Source: a bacterium (lineage in GTDB: Bacteria; Acidobacteriota; Thermoanaerobaculia; Multivoradales; JAHEKO01). From it: DNA of 46,757 nucleotides. The translations under genes were made by a program, and so were the position numbers. The notes beneath the pieces are model-generated. The model saw only the letters and a program-made list of their open reading frames with translations, was not told the origin of the DNA and did not search any database. Below, one piece after another: positions 17,243-24,571 of the stretch. The stretch is taken from the NCBI GenBank assembly GCA_024224155.1, contig JAAENP010000011.1, positions 1-46,757 on the forward strand. The letters are read 5' to 3'. Within the stretch, counting starts at the first letter, position 1. Each line of letters starts with the position of its first letter.

Positions 17243-17303
17243 GCAGGAGGCCTCCGCCGAGGCTCGCCAGCCACAGCTCCCAGGGGGGAGAAACGGCTAC
17301 CTT

Positions 17304-17321
17304 CGCGGCGAGAGCGCCGCG
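17304..17321. terminator. GC hairpin between convergent genes
   Basis: CGCGGCG/CGCCGCG, a perfect 7-bp stem with loop AGAG, lies between the DUF420 gene and the convergent exported-protein gene. There is no T-tract, so it is only a candidate bidirectional terminator. Confidence 0.3.
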
Positions 17322-17363
17322 TCTAGAGGTTGCGATCGGCTTCCTTGGCTTCTGTCGGCCTGA

Positions 17364-17942
17364 CTAGCCGCAAGACACGCAGAAGTATGAGAGCTGCTCC
17401 CAGGGGCCTACGGTAATCGCGAGCTCGTGCAGTCCGGGACCGTCGACGGTCCTCTCGATAAAGCGCAGCTGGAGCCGGTTCTTCTTTATCGGGTACTTCT
17501 TCTTCTTGTTCTCGAATTCCTGTCCGGCGCCGCTGTTGACGGCTATCGAGGCGGGCAGCTTGATCTTCCTGCCGAAGTTGAACACGGTGAAGCCGAAATA
17601 GTAGGAAACACGGTCCGCGATCGGCAAGAGGTCGAAGCTGACGATGTCGAACTCCAGACTCGGCTCGAACAGCTCGACGACCGGTCCGCCGAGAAACACG
17701 TCGTCCTCGGTTCTCTGCCGAGCCAGCGTCCGGAGCTGGCGAGGCAGGTTCTTGAGCTTGATCGAAACATCGATGACGCCGTTGCTCCGGCGAACCTTGA
17801 CCCGGTCGTAGGGAACGGGACTCATCTTGCTCGCGACCAGGGCTTCGACGTCGGCCAAGTCTGCGGGCCAGCCGTTGTCGGCCGCCCAGGCTGCGGGTAC
17901 AAGGAAAACCAAGGCAAGCGTCCAAACCAAAGCTCTCTTCAT
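17364..17942 (-). CDS. Exported protein of unknown function
   Basis: A 192-aa protein with a clear Sec signal peptide (MKRALVWTLALVFLVPAAWA). ATG 17942 is supported by AAAGGGAGG about 9 nt upstream. The mature part looks beta-rich with alternating charge (VKVRRSNGVIDVSIKLKNL), and contains a Lys-rich stretch (ENKKKKYPIKKN). The C-terminus has a Cys pair (FCVSCG) near the last residue. No family is recognised. It may be the last gene of a minus-strand set after glgP and the CBS gene, though gaps of 72 and 111 nt leave room for separate promoters. Confidence 0.7.
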   Translation of the reverse strand: MKRALVWTLALVFLVPAAWAADNGWPADLADVEALVASKMSPVPYDRVKVRRSNGVIDVSIKLKNLPRQLRTLARQRTEDDVFLGGPVVELFEPSLEFDIVSFDLLPIADRVSYYFGFTVFNFGRKIKLPASIAVNSGAGQEFENKKKKYPIKKNRLQLRFIERTVDGPGLHELAITVGPWEQLSYFCVSCG

Positions 17943-18014
17943 CGCTCTATCCTCCCTTTGTGTGCAGTTCGTAAACGCCGCGAATCGTAGCAGGTAGGCG
18001 CGGCTCGCGCGCGC

Positions 18015-18473
18015 TCAGCCCTGATCGCGGTAGAGAATCGCGAGAATGTCGCTGCGCCGCACGACTCCCACCAGGACCCCGTCCGAGACCACCGGCACCA
18101 TGGACAGGTGCCGCTCACACATGAGCAGAGCGGTTTCTTCGAGTGTCGCGTCCTCCCGAACCGTGACCGCCCTTTGAGTCATCACCTGTCCGACCTTCAT
18201 CTCCCGAACCCTATTGACCTGATCGACCTGCTGCTTGTCGATCACCTGACCGAGCAATGAAGGTACCTTCTCGGTCGAGAAGGGTACGGGATGCTCCTTC
18301 AGAAAGAGATCTGTTTCGCTGACGACACCCACCAGCCGGTTGTCGTCATCGGTTACCGGTAGGCCGCGGCGGCCGCCCGCGCGCAGGATCGAGACCAGCT
18401 CGATAAGGGGCATGTCGGGTTTGGCCGTGACCGGGTCGCGTTGCATGAAATCACTGATCGGAATCTTGTTCAT
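18015..18473 (-). CDS. CBS-domain-pair protein
   Basis: A 152-aa cytosolic protein consisting of two CBS domains (about residues 8-62 and 95-150), the Bateman module that binds adenine nucleotides. Motifs: VSILRAGGRRGLPVTDDDNRL in the first, then VVSETDLFL, and in the second VMTQRAVTVREDATL and MVPVVSDGVLVGVVRRSDIL. A TGAGGG ribosome site precedes the ATG. There is no fused catalytic domain. It sits 111 nt downstream of glgP on the same strand, so an energy-sensing role connected to glycogen use is possible but unproven. Confidence 0.85.
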   Translation of the reverse strand: MNKIPISDFMQRDPVTAKPDMPLIELVSILRAGGRRGLPVTDDDNRLVGVVSETDLFLKEHPVPFSTEKVPSLLGQVIDKQQVDQVNRVREMKVGQVMTQRAVTVREDATLEETALLMCERHLSMVPVVSDGVLVGVVRRSDILAILYRDQG

Positions 18474-18509
18474 GACATTCCCTCAGGTGCGGAGTTCGGG
18501 CACCTGCTC

Positions 18510-18515
18510 ATTGTA
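18510..18515 (-). promoter_or_regulatory. Candidate -10 box of the CBS gene
   Basis: TACAAT on the minus strand lies 36 nt before ATG 18473, giving a leader of about 30 nt that includes the TGAGGG ribosome site. A matching -35 is not clear. Confidence 0.35.
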
Positions 18516-18584
18516 TCGCTCGGAGCGGTCGCCGGCGGCGCCGGTCTGGGCCGTTCGCTTCGAGCGCCCGTCGCGCGCGCCCTG

Positions 18585-20807
18585 CTAGCCCGAGGATCCG
18601 GTCGAGAACGGCAAGTACGCTCGCTCGACGTAGTCGCGTACCATGCGGTGGGAGGAGAACTGGTGGCCGACGGTGACGATCGAGCTCTTCATGCGGGCGA
18701 TCCATTCGATCGGCAGGCCGTCGTCGTTGCGCCGGTAGAACTCGGGAATGATCTCTTCCTCGAGCGTGCGATAGAGCGATTGGGCGTCGGCTTGGTCCTG
18801 CTGCCACTCCTCGGTGAGGGAGTGGACGGACTCTCCGCCCATGTCTCCGATAACCCAGCCGTTCGTGCCGTCGTAGCCCTCGGGCCACCAGCCATCCGAG
18901 ATGCTGAGGTTGAGGGTTCCGTTGATGGCGGCCTTCATGCCGCTGGTTCCACTGGCCTCGAGGGGGCGACGCGGTGTGTTGAGCCAGACGTCGCAGCCCT
19001 GGACCATCATGCGCGCGATCCGCATGTCGTAGTTCTCGAGAAAGACGACGCTGCCGCGGAGGTCGCCGGACTGGCTGAGCTGGAAGATGCTCTGGATGAG
19101 CTCCTGGCCGGGTCGGTCGGCGGGGTGGGCCTTGCCGGCCAGGATGATCTGGACCGGGTGGTCGGTGTGATGGACCAGGGTTCGGAGTCGGTGAAGGTCG
19201 CTGAAGAGCAGGCCGGCTCGCTTGTAGGTGGCGAAGCGCCGAGCGAAGCCGATCGTCAAGGCGTCGGGATCCAGGAACTTCGAGACCGCCCGAAGCGCGG
19301 TGGGCGACTGGCCGTTTCTGCCGTGCTGCTCGCGCAGACGCGATTTCGCAAATCGGCACAGACGCTCCTTCTGTGCACGGTGGGCGAGCCAGACTTCCCT
19401 GTCGGTCGCTTCGAGGAGAGCGGTCCAGCCGTCGGGCTCGAGCACCGCTTCGGGCCAATCCGCACCCAGTACGCGATCGAGGAGAACGCCCATATCGAGG
19501 CCCATCCAGGTCGGAACGTGGACTCCGTTGGTGATCGATTGGATCGCCGCTTGCCCTTCGGGCAGCTCGGGGAAGATGTGGCGCCACATGCGGTCGGCGA
19601 TCTCGCCGTTCAAGCGGCTGACGCCATTGGCCCAGGCGCTGGTGCGGAGTGCCACGGCGGTCAAGTTGAGAGGCTGGTTCGGCTCGCCATGATCGGCGGC
19701 TCCCAGGCCGATCACCGTCTCTGTGTCCACCCCCAGGTCTTGGGCCCAGGTGTCGAGGTACTTCCAGGCCAGGGAGCGGTCGAATTGCTCGTTGCCGGCC
19801 GGCACGGGGGTATGGGTGGTAAAGGTCGTGTTGCGTCTGACCGCGCCGAGGGCCTGGTCGAACGACGTTTTGTGCCTGGCGATGTGGCTGCGAGCTCGCT
19901 CGAGCTGCAACAGGGCGCTGTGGCCCTCGTTGATGTGCCACACGGCAGGTTCGAGGCCCAGCGCTTCGAGCGCGCGCACGCCGCCGATGCCCAGGACGGC
20001 CTCCTGGGCCAGGCGCATTTCGCGCCCACGAACGTAGAGCACGGTGGCGATCGGTCGGTCCGCGGGATCGTTCTGCGGCAGATCGGTATCGAGCAGCAGC
20101 AGCGGTACGCGCCCGACTTGGGCCAGCCATGCCTTGGCCCCGACCTCGCGGCCTGGAAAGGGCACCTTGACCGTCAGCTTGCGACCCTGGGGACCTAGCA
20201 CTCGCCGCAGGGGCAGGCGGTGGAAGTCGTATTCGGTATAGGAGTGGTTCTGGAAGCCGTCGGCGTCGATGGTCTGCTGAAAGTACCCGCGTTGGTAGAG
20301 AAGACCGACCGCCAGGAAGGGTAGGCCGAGGTCGCTGGCGCTCTTGCAGTGGTCGCCACTCAGGACGCCTAGCCCGCCCGAGTAAATCGCGAGGGACTGA
20401 TGGATGCCGTACTCGGTCGAGAAGTAGGCAATCGGGTGTGCCGAACTGGGGGCCGTGCTCGAGCTCTCGATCTGGGCGGCACGGCGGCTGAACCAGGTTT
20501 CGCGGTTGGGATCCATGTAGGCGTCGAAAGCCGCGATGACCTCGGTGTATCGGGCCATGAAGGCGTCGTCATTGAGCAGGGTTTCCCAACGCTCACTGTC
20601 GATGTTGAGAAGCAACTCCACGGGATTGCGGTAGCGGGCCCAGCTGGCGGTGTCCGCGGCCGCAAAGAGCTGGCGCGCCTCGGTGATCCAGGTCCACCAG
20701 AGGTTGAAGGCCAGGTCTCTGAGCCGAGCCACCTCGTCCGGCAGCCGGATCTCGGTGACCTGGAGGCCGGGCACACGAAGCAGTTCGCTGGCAATTGTCG
20801 TGGTCAT
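18585..20807 (-). CDS. glgP: Alpha-glucan (glycogen) phosphorylase
   Basis: A 740-aa cytosolic PLP enzyme that releases glucose-1-phosphate from glycogen. ATG 20807 begins MTTTIASELL; a much longer open frame extends upstream over malQ but has no homology and is rejected. The length and features fit the shorter bacterial type: the N-terminal DUF3417-like part (LAFNLWWTWITEARQLF), AYFSTEYGIHQSLAIYSGGL, LGVLSGDHCKSASDLGLP, FTTHTPVPAGNEQF, FARRFATYKRAGLLF, and the cofactor motif EASGTSGMKAAINGTLN with PLP Lys 625. Divergent from malQ-glgX, so both arms of glycogen breakdown can be controlled from the 126-bp gap. Confidence 0.93.
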   Translation of the reverse strand: MTTTIASELLRVPGLQVTEIRLPDEVARLRDLAFNLWWTWITEARQLFAAADTASWARYRNPVELLLNIDSERWETLLNDDAFMARYTEVIAAFDAYMDPNRETWFSRRAAQIESSSTAPSSAHPIAYFSTEYGIHQSLAIYSGGLGVLSGDHCKSASDLGLPFLAVGLLYQRGYFQQTIDADGFQNHSYTEYDFHRLPLRRVLGPQGRKLTVKVPFPGREVGAKAWLAQVGRVPLLLLDTDLPQNDPADRPIATVLYVRGREMRLAQEAVLGIGGVRALEALGLEPAVWHINEGHSALLQLERARSHIARHKTSFDQALGAVRRNTTFTTHTPVPAGNEQFDRSLAWKYLDTWAQDLGVDTETVIGLGAADHGEPNQPLNLTAVALRTSAWANGVSRLNGEIADRMWRHIFPELPEGQAAIQSITNGVHVPTWMGLDMGVLLDRVLGADWPEAVLEPDGWTALLEATDREVWLAHRAQKERLCRFAKSRLREQHGRNGQSPTALRAVSKFLDPDALTIGFARRFATYKRAGLLFSDLHRLRTLVHHTDHPVQIILAGKAHPADRPGQELIQSIFQLSQSGDLRGSVVFLENYDMRIARMMVQGCDVWLNTPRRPLEASGTSGMKAAINGTLNLSISDGWWPEGYDGTNGWVIGDMGGESVHSLTEEWQQDQADAQSLYRTLEEEIIPEFYRRNDDGLPIEWIARMKSSIVTVGHQFSSHRMVRDYVERAYLPFSTGSSG

Positions 20808-20842
20808 GCTGTAGGGAGGGCGCGATGCGCTGGAACGCGCGT

Positions 20843-20871
20843 TTTTTACCACATGCGGCGAGCAGCTCCAA
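20843..20871 (-). promoter_or_regulatory. Candidate glgP promoter
   Basis: Minus strand TTGGAG (20871-20866), 17 bp and TAAAAA (20848-20843) would start transcription about 30 nt before ATG 20807. The match is moderate. Confidence 0.3.
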
Positions 20872-20920
20872 GCCGGGGCATCCATCTGGGTGGCCTCTAC
20901 TTTCGAGAGCGCCGAGTCAT

Positions 20921-20926
20921 TAGAAT
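20921..20926 (+). promoter_or_regulatory. Candidate -10 box (TAGAAT) giving leaderless malQ mRNA
   Basis: TAGAAT ends 7 nt before ATG 20934, so transcription would begin at or next to that ATG. The in-frame ATG at 20925 lies inside this box and would then be untranscribed, which favours 20934 as start. Confidence 0.45.
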
Positions 20927-20933
20927 GCCGGCC

Positions 20934-22457
20934 ATGCAGGTGCGATCGGCCGGTGTGCTTCTCCATCCGACCGCTCTGCCCGGTGGCTACGGAATCGGCG
21001 ACCTGGGACCGACCGCGAGAGCCTTTCTCGGCTGGTTGGAGTCGGCCGGCCAGACGGTTTGGCAGATCCTGCCGCTCGGACCGCCGGGTCACGGGGACGC
21101 TCCCTACGGGGCGATGTCCGCCTTTGCCGGGAATCCACTGCTCATCTCTCCCGAAGACCTGGTTGCCGACGGATTGCTGCCGGCGGCGATGCTCGAGGAC
21201 CTGGCTGGAAGCGGTCCGGCGGACGACGTCGATTTCGGCGCGGTGCTGGATCAGAAGGAGTCGATGCTTCGTGAGTCCTGGCGTCACGTGCGCGAGAGCG
21301 GCGGCCATGCGCTGCTCGAGGAGCTCGCCGCATTTGCGGCGGACGAGAGCCGTCGGTTCTGGCTCGAGGACTGGATTCTGTACGCGGCACTCAAGACCCG
21401 CTTCGACCAGGTGAGCTGGATGGAATGGCCGACAGAGCTGAGGCTTCGCGAACCGGGGGCGCTCGAGGCGGTTCGCGAGGAGCTCGCCGCCGAGATCGAC
21501 TACCAGGCCTGGACTCAGTTCCTGTTTCATCGCCAGTGGCGCCGGCTGCGCGCCGCCGCTGCCGAGAAGAGGATCAAGATCTTCGGCGACGTTCCGATCT
21601 ACGTGATCGGTGACAGCGCCGATGTCTGGGCCCATCAGCAGCTGTTCACGCTCGACGAGCAGGGCCACCCGAGCGAGGTGTCGGGAGTGCCGCCGGACGC
21701 CTTTAGCGAAGATGGACAGCTTTGGGGACACCCGCTCTATCGATGGGAGCGAATGCGCGATGACGGCTTTGCCTGGTGGCTGGCTCGGATGCGAGCGGCT
21801 TTCGAGCAGGTCGATGTCGTGCGCCTCGACCACTTCCGCGGTTTCGCAGGCTACTGGAGCGTGCCCGCGTCGGCCGACACCGCCCGCGAGGGTGAGTGGC
21901 TGCCGGGGCCCGGCGCCGACCTGTTCGAGGCCTTTGCGGCGGGCTTGGGCGAGGTCGAGATCGTTGCCGAGGATCTGGGTGTCATCACGCCGGATGTGAT
22001 CGACTTGCTCCGGCGTTTCGATCTGCCGGGCATCAAGGTGCTCCAGTTCGGGTTCGGGGAGTTCGACAGTTCCCACCTGCCGCACCGTCACAATCGGCGC
22101 ACCGTGGCCTACACCGGCACGCACGACAATGACACCACGCGGGGCTGGTACGAAGGGCTCGATGCCGAGTCCAGGGAGCGGGTGCACGACTACTTGGGTA
22201 GCGACGGTTCGGACCCCGCCTGGGACTTGATTCGCGCGGCCCACGAGTCGGTGGCGGGAATGGCGATTGCACCGATCCAAGACGTGCTCGATCTCGGCAG
22301 CGAAGCTCGATTCAACACACCCGGTGTGGCCGAAGGCAACTGGGCCTGGAGACTTCGCGACCTGCCTGGAGAGGGGGAGGCGGCCCGGCTGCGGCGTCTG
22401 ACCGAGCTGTCGGGTCGGCTCGGAGCGGAATCCGCCGACGAAGAGTGTTGCCGGTGA
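20934..22457 (+). CDS. malQ: 4-alpha-glucanotransferase (amylomaltase, GH77)
   Basis: A 507-aa cytosolic disproportionating enzyme that transfers maltodextrin segments between glucans; short form of the family. The N-terminus RSAGVLLHPTALPGGYGIGD and LPLGPPGHGDAPY are diagnostic. Catalytic residues: nucleophile Asp 299 (VVRLDHFRGF), acid/base Glu 346 (IVAEDLGVITPDV) and Asp 398 (YTGTHDNDTT). The 250s-loop region VSGVPPDAFSEDGQLWGHP is intact. Its TGA overlaps the GTG of glgX (GTGA), so the two are coupled. Confidence 0.94.
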   Translation: MQVRSAGVLLHPTALPGGYGIGDLGPTARAFLGWLESAGQTVWQILPLGPPGHGDAPYGAMSAFAGNPLLISPEDLVADGLLPAAMLEDLAGSGPADDVDFGAVLDQKESMLRESWRHVRESGGHALLEELAAFAADESRRFWLEDWILYAALKTRFDQVSWMEWPTELRLREPGALEAVREELAAEIDYQAWTQFLFHRQWRRLRAAAAEKRIKIFGDVPIYVIGDSADVWAHQQLFTLDEQGHPSEVSGVPPDAFSEDGQLWGHPLYRWERMRDDGFAWWLARMRAAFEQVDVVRLDHFRGFAGYWSVPASADTAREGEWLPGPGADLFEAFAAGLGEVEIVAEDLGVITPDVIDLLRRFDLPGIKVLQFGFGEFDSSHLPHRHNRRTVAYTGTHDNDTTRGWYEGLDAESRERVHDYLGSDGSDPAWDLIRAAHESVAGMAIAPIQDVLDLGSEARFNTPGVAEGNWAWRLRDLPGEGEAARLRRLTELSGRLGAESADEECCR

Positions 22458-24511
22458 AGATCACCGAAGGCTCCGGGCAATCGGTGAAAAGCGCTCTCGG
22501 AGCCGTGCTCGGCCCGGACGGGGTAACCTTTCGGCTGCTGGCGCCGCACGCGACCGGGGTGGAGCTCTGTCTGTTCGACGAGCTCGCCGATGGTTCGGAA
22601 AGCGCTCGCATCGGCCTCGAGCGTGAGAGCGATGGTCGTTGGGCGACCCACGTCGCCGGCCTCGCCGCGGGTCAGTTCTACGGCTACCGAGTGGATGGAC
22701 CCTACCGACCGTCCGAGGGACATCGTTTCAATCCGGCGAAGTTGGTGATGGACCCTCGCGCGGGAGCTATCGCCGGCTCGGTGACCTGGAACGAGGCTCT
22801 CCGCGACGGAGCCATGCGAGGTGCGGGCCATCTTCGGGACGCTCGAGACAGCGCCCCCTTCCAGACCCGATCGGTGGTCGTCGACACCGCCTTTGATTGG
22901 CGCGACGACAGCCGCCCGAAGCGGCTCTGGAGCGAGACGGTGATCTATGAATGCCACGTGCGCGGGCTGACGCGGCTTCACCCGCAGGTTCCGGAGGAGC
23001 TTCGCGGTTCGTACCTGGGACTGGCTTCGCCGCCGGTCGTGGCGCATCTCGAGAGTCTCGGTGTCACGGCGGTCGAGCTCATGCCGGTTCAGCACTTCAC
23101 CAGCGAACGACACCTGATGGAGCGCCGCCTCGACAACTACTGGGGCTACAGCCCTCTGGCCTGGTTCGCCCCGCACGCCGGCTACGCCACCGCTGGCAGC
23201 AGCGCCAGGGGCCAGCAGGTGACCGAATTCCAGACCATGGTGCGGGAGCTCCATCGCGCGGGTCTCGAGGTCATTCTGGACATGGTTTTCAATCACACCG
23301 CCGAGGGGGACGAGACCGGGCCGACCCTGTCGTTGCGAGGTGTCGACAATGACCTCTACTATCTGCTGGACAGACCGGACCGGAGTCGCTACGTGGATTT
23401 CACCGGCTGCGGCAATACGGTTCATGCCGGCCATCCGGAAGTTGCGGCGCTAATACTGGATTGCCTGCGCTACTGGGTGGAGACGATGCACGTCGACGGC
23501 TTCCGTTTCGATCTGGCGACCACGCTGGGTCGGGAGAACGGTGTGTTCTCGACCCGCGCCTCGCTGCTCGAGGCCATCGGCTCCGATCCGGTGCTGTCTC
23601 GGGTCAAGCTGATCGCCGAGCCCTGGGATATCGGTCCGGGCGGCTATCGCCTGGGCTCGTTCCCTCCCGGCTGGGCCGGTTGGAACGATCAGTTTCGCGA
23701 CACGGTGCGCTCGTTCTGGCGTGGTGATCCGGGGCGGCGGGGCGATCTCGCGACACGGATTGCAGGCAGCGTCGATCTTCTGGCCGGGAAACGCCGCGGG
23801 CCTCTGGGTGGTATCAACTATGTTGCCTGCCACGATGGCTTCACGCTCGAGGATCTGGCCTCTTACGACCGGAAGCACAATTCGGCCAACCTCGAGGACA
23901 ACCGGGACGGTCGGGACCAGAACTTCAGTCGCAACTGGGGCGTCGAGGGTCCGACCGAGAGCGCCGAGGTCCTCGATCTGCGTGACCGCGCCAAGAGAAA
24001 CCTCGTGGCTACGCTGGCGCTGTCCCATGGAGTGCCGATGCTCGCGCATGGTGACGAGCTGGGCCGGACCCAGAGCGGCAACAACAATGCTTACTGTCAG
24101 GACGGCTCGCTCACCTGGGTGGATTGGGAGCCGGACCGGCGCGGCGCCGAGTTTCTGGAGTTCGTTCGGAGAGCTCTCACGCTCCGTCGTGAGATAAGTG
24201 TCTTCGGGAGCAAGCGCTTTCCGGGCCCCGATGACCTCGTCTGGCTCGGCAGCGACGGCCGCCCCCTCGGTGTGGAGGAGTGGACGGACGCGAACGACCG
24301 GGTGCTGGGTATGGGCTGGCGTCACTCCGCTGCCGGCCCCGTTCTCCTTTACATGAATGCAGGGGACGAGGCGCGGGAGGTTCGGCTACCGGTTGTGGAA
24401 TCAAATGGCGCTTGGCGTGAGGTTCTGAATACCGCGGCACCGGAGAGCTGCCGAGTGCTGGAAGGCCGCTTCGAGCTTCCGGCGCATGCGATGGTGATGG
24501 TGAAGGGGTAA
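22454..24511 (+). CDS. glgX: Glycogen debranching enzyme, isoamylase type (GH13/CBM48)
   Basis: A 685-aa cytosolic alpha-1,6-glucosidase acting on phosphorylase-limited branches. GTG 22454 overlaps the malQ stop and has GAAGAG 8 nt upstream; GTG 22445 is an alternative giving three more residues. Residues about 10-130 are a CBM48 domain (VTFRLLAPHATGVELCLFD, GYRVDGPY, GHRFNPAKLVMDP). The GH13 catalytic core has VILDMVFNHT, FRFDLATTLGRE with the Asp nucleophile, LIAEPWDIGPGGY with the Glu acid, and CHDGFTLEDL with the third acid. HGDEL and QSGNNNAYCQDG are typical of the GlgX/TreX group. Works with glgP and malQ. Confidence 0.94.
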   Translation: MKITEGSGQSVKSALGAVLGPDGVTFRLLAPHATGVELCLFDELADGSESARIGLERESDGRWATHVAGLAAGQFYGYRVDGPYRPSEGHRFNPAKLVMDPRAGAIAGSVTWNEALRDGAMRGAGHLRDARDSAPFQTRSVVVDTAFDWRDDSRPKRLWSETVIYECHVRGLTRLHPQVPEELRGSYLGLASPPVVAHLESLGVTAVELMPVQHFTSERHLMERRLDNYWGYSPLAWFAPHAGYATAGSSARGQQVTEFQTMVRELHRAGLEVILDMVFNHTAEGDETGPTLSLRGVDNDLYYLLDRPDRSRYVDFTGCGNTVHAGHPEVAALILDCLRYWVETMHVDGFRFDLATTLGRENGVFSTRASLLEAIGSDPVLSRVKLIAEPWDIGPGGYRLGSFPPGWAGWNDQFRDTVRSFWRGDPGRRGDLATRIAGSVDLLAGKRRGPLGGINYVACHDGFTLEDLASYDRKHNSANLEDNRDGRDQNFSRNWGVEGPTESAEVLDLRDRAKRNLVATLALSHGVPMLAHGDELGRTQSGNNNAYCQDGSLTWVDWEPDRRGAEFLEFVRRALTLRREISVFGSKRFPGPDDLVWLGSDGRPLGVEEWTDANDRVLGMGWRHSAAGPVLLYMNAGDEAREVRLPVVESNGAWREVLNTAAPESCRVLEGRFELPAHAMVMVKG

Positions 24512-24529
24512 CCGGGGACACGATTCCTT

Positions 24530-24560
24530 CGTGTCGACCGAGAATCGGATCGTCGACGCG
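24530..24560. terminator. Hairpin between convergent glgX and GH13 genes
   Basis: CGTGTCGAC (24530-24538) pairs with GTCGACGCG (24552-24560), nine pairs including one G-U, around a 13-nt loop. No T-tract. Just upstream is ggggacac (24514-24521), which matches the outer end of the large inverted repeat at 31356-31464. Confidence 0.35.
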
Positions 24561-24571
24561 AGAATCGACCG

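Noticed and set aside
18441-20198. 585-aa open frame antisense to glgP
   Set aside because: It lies wholly opposite the strongly conserved phosphorylase, has no recognisable domain and shows the composition of a high-GC shadow frame.
20400-20933. In-frame upstream extension of malQ overlapping glgP
   Set aside because: Conserved MalQ sequence starts just after 20934 and the extension is antisense to the glgP N-terminus.
20808-22280. 491-residue N-terminal extension of the glgP frame across malQ
   Set aside because: Homology begins exactly at ATG 20807 and the upstream part is antisense to malQ; no known phosphorylase has such an extension.
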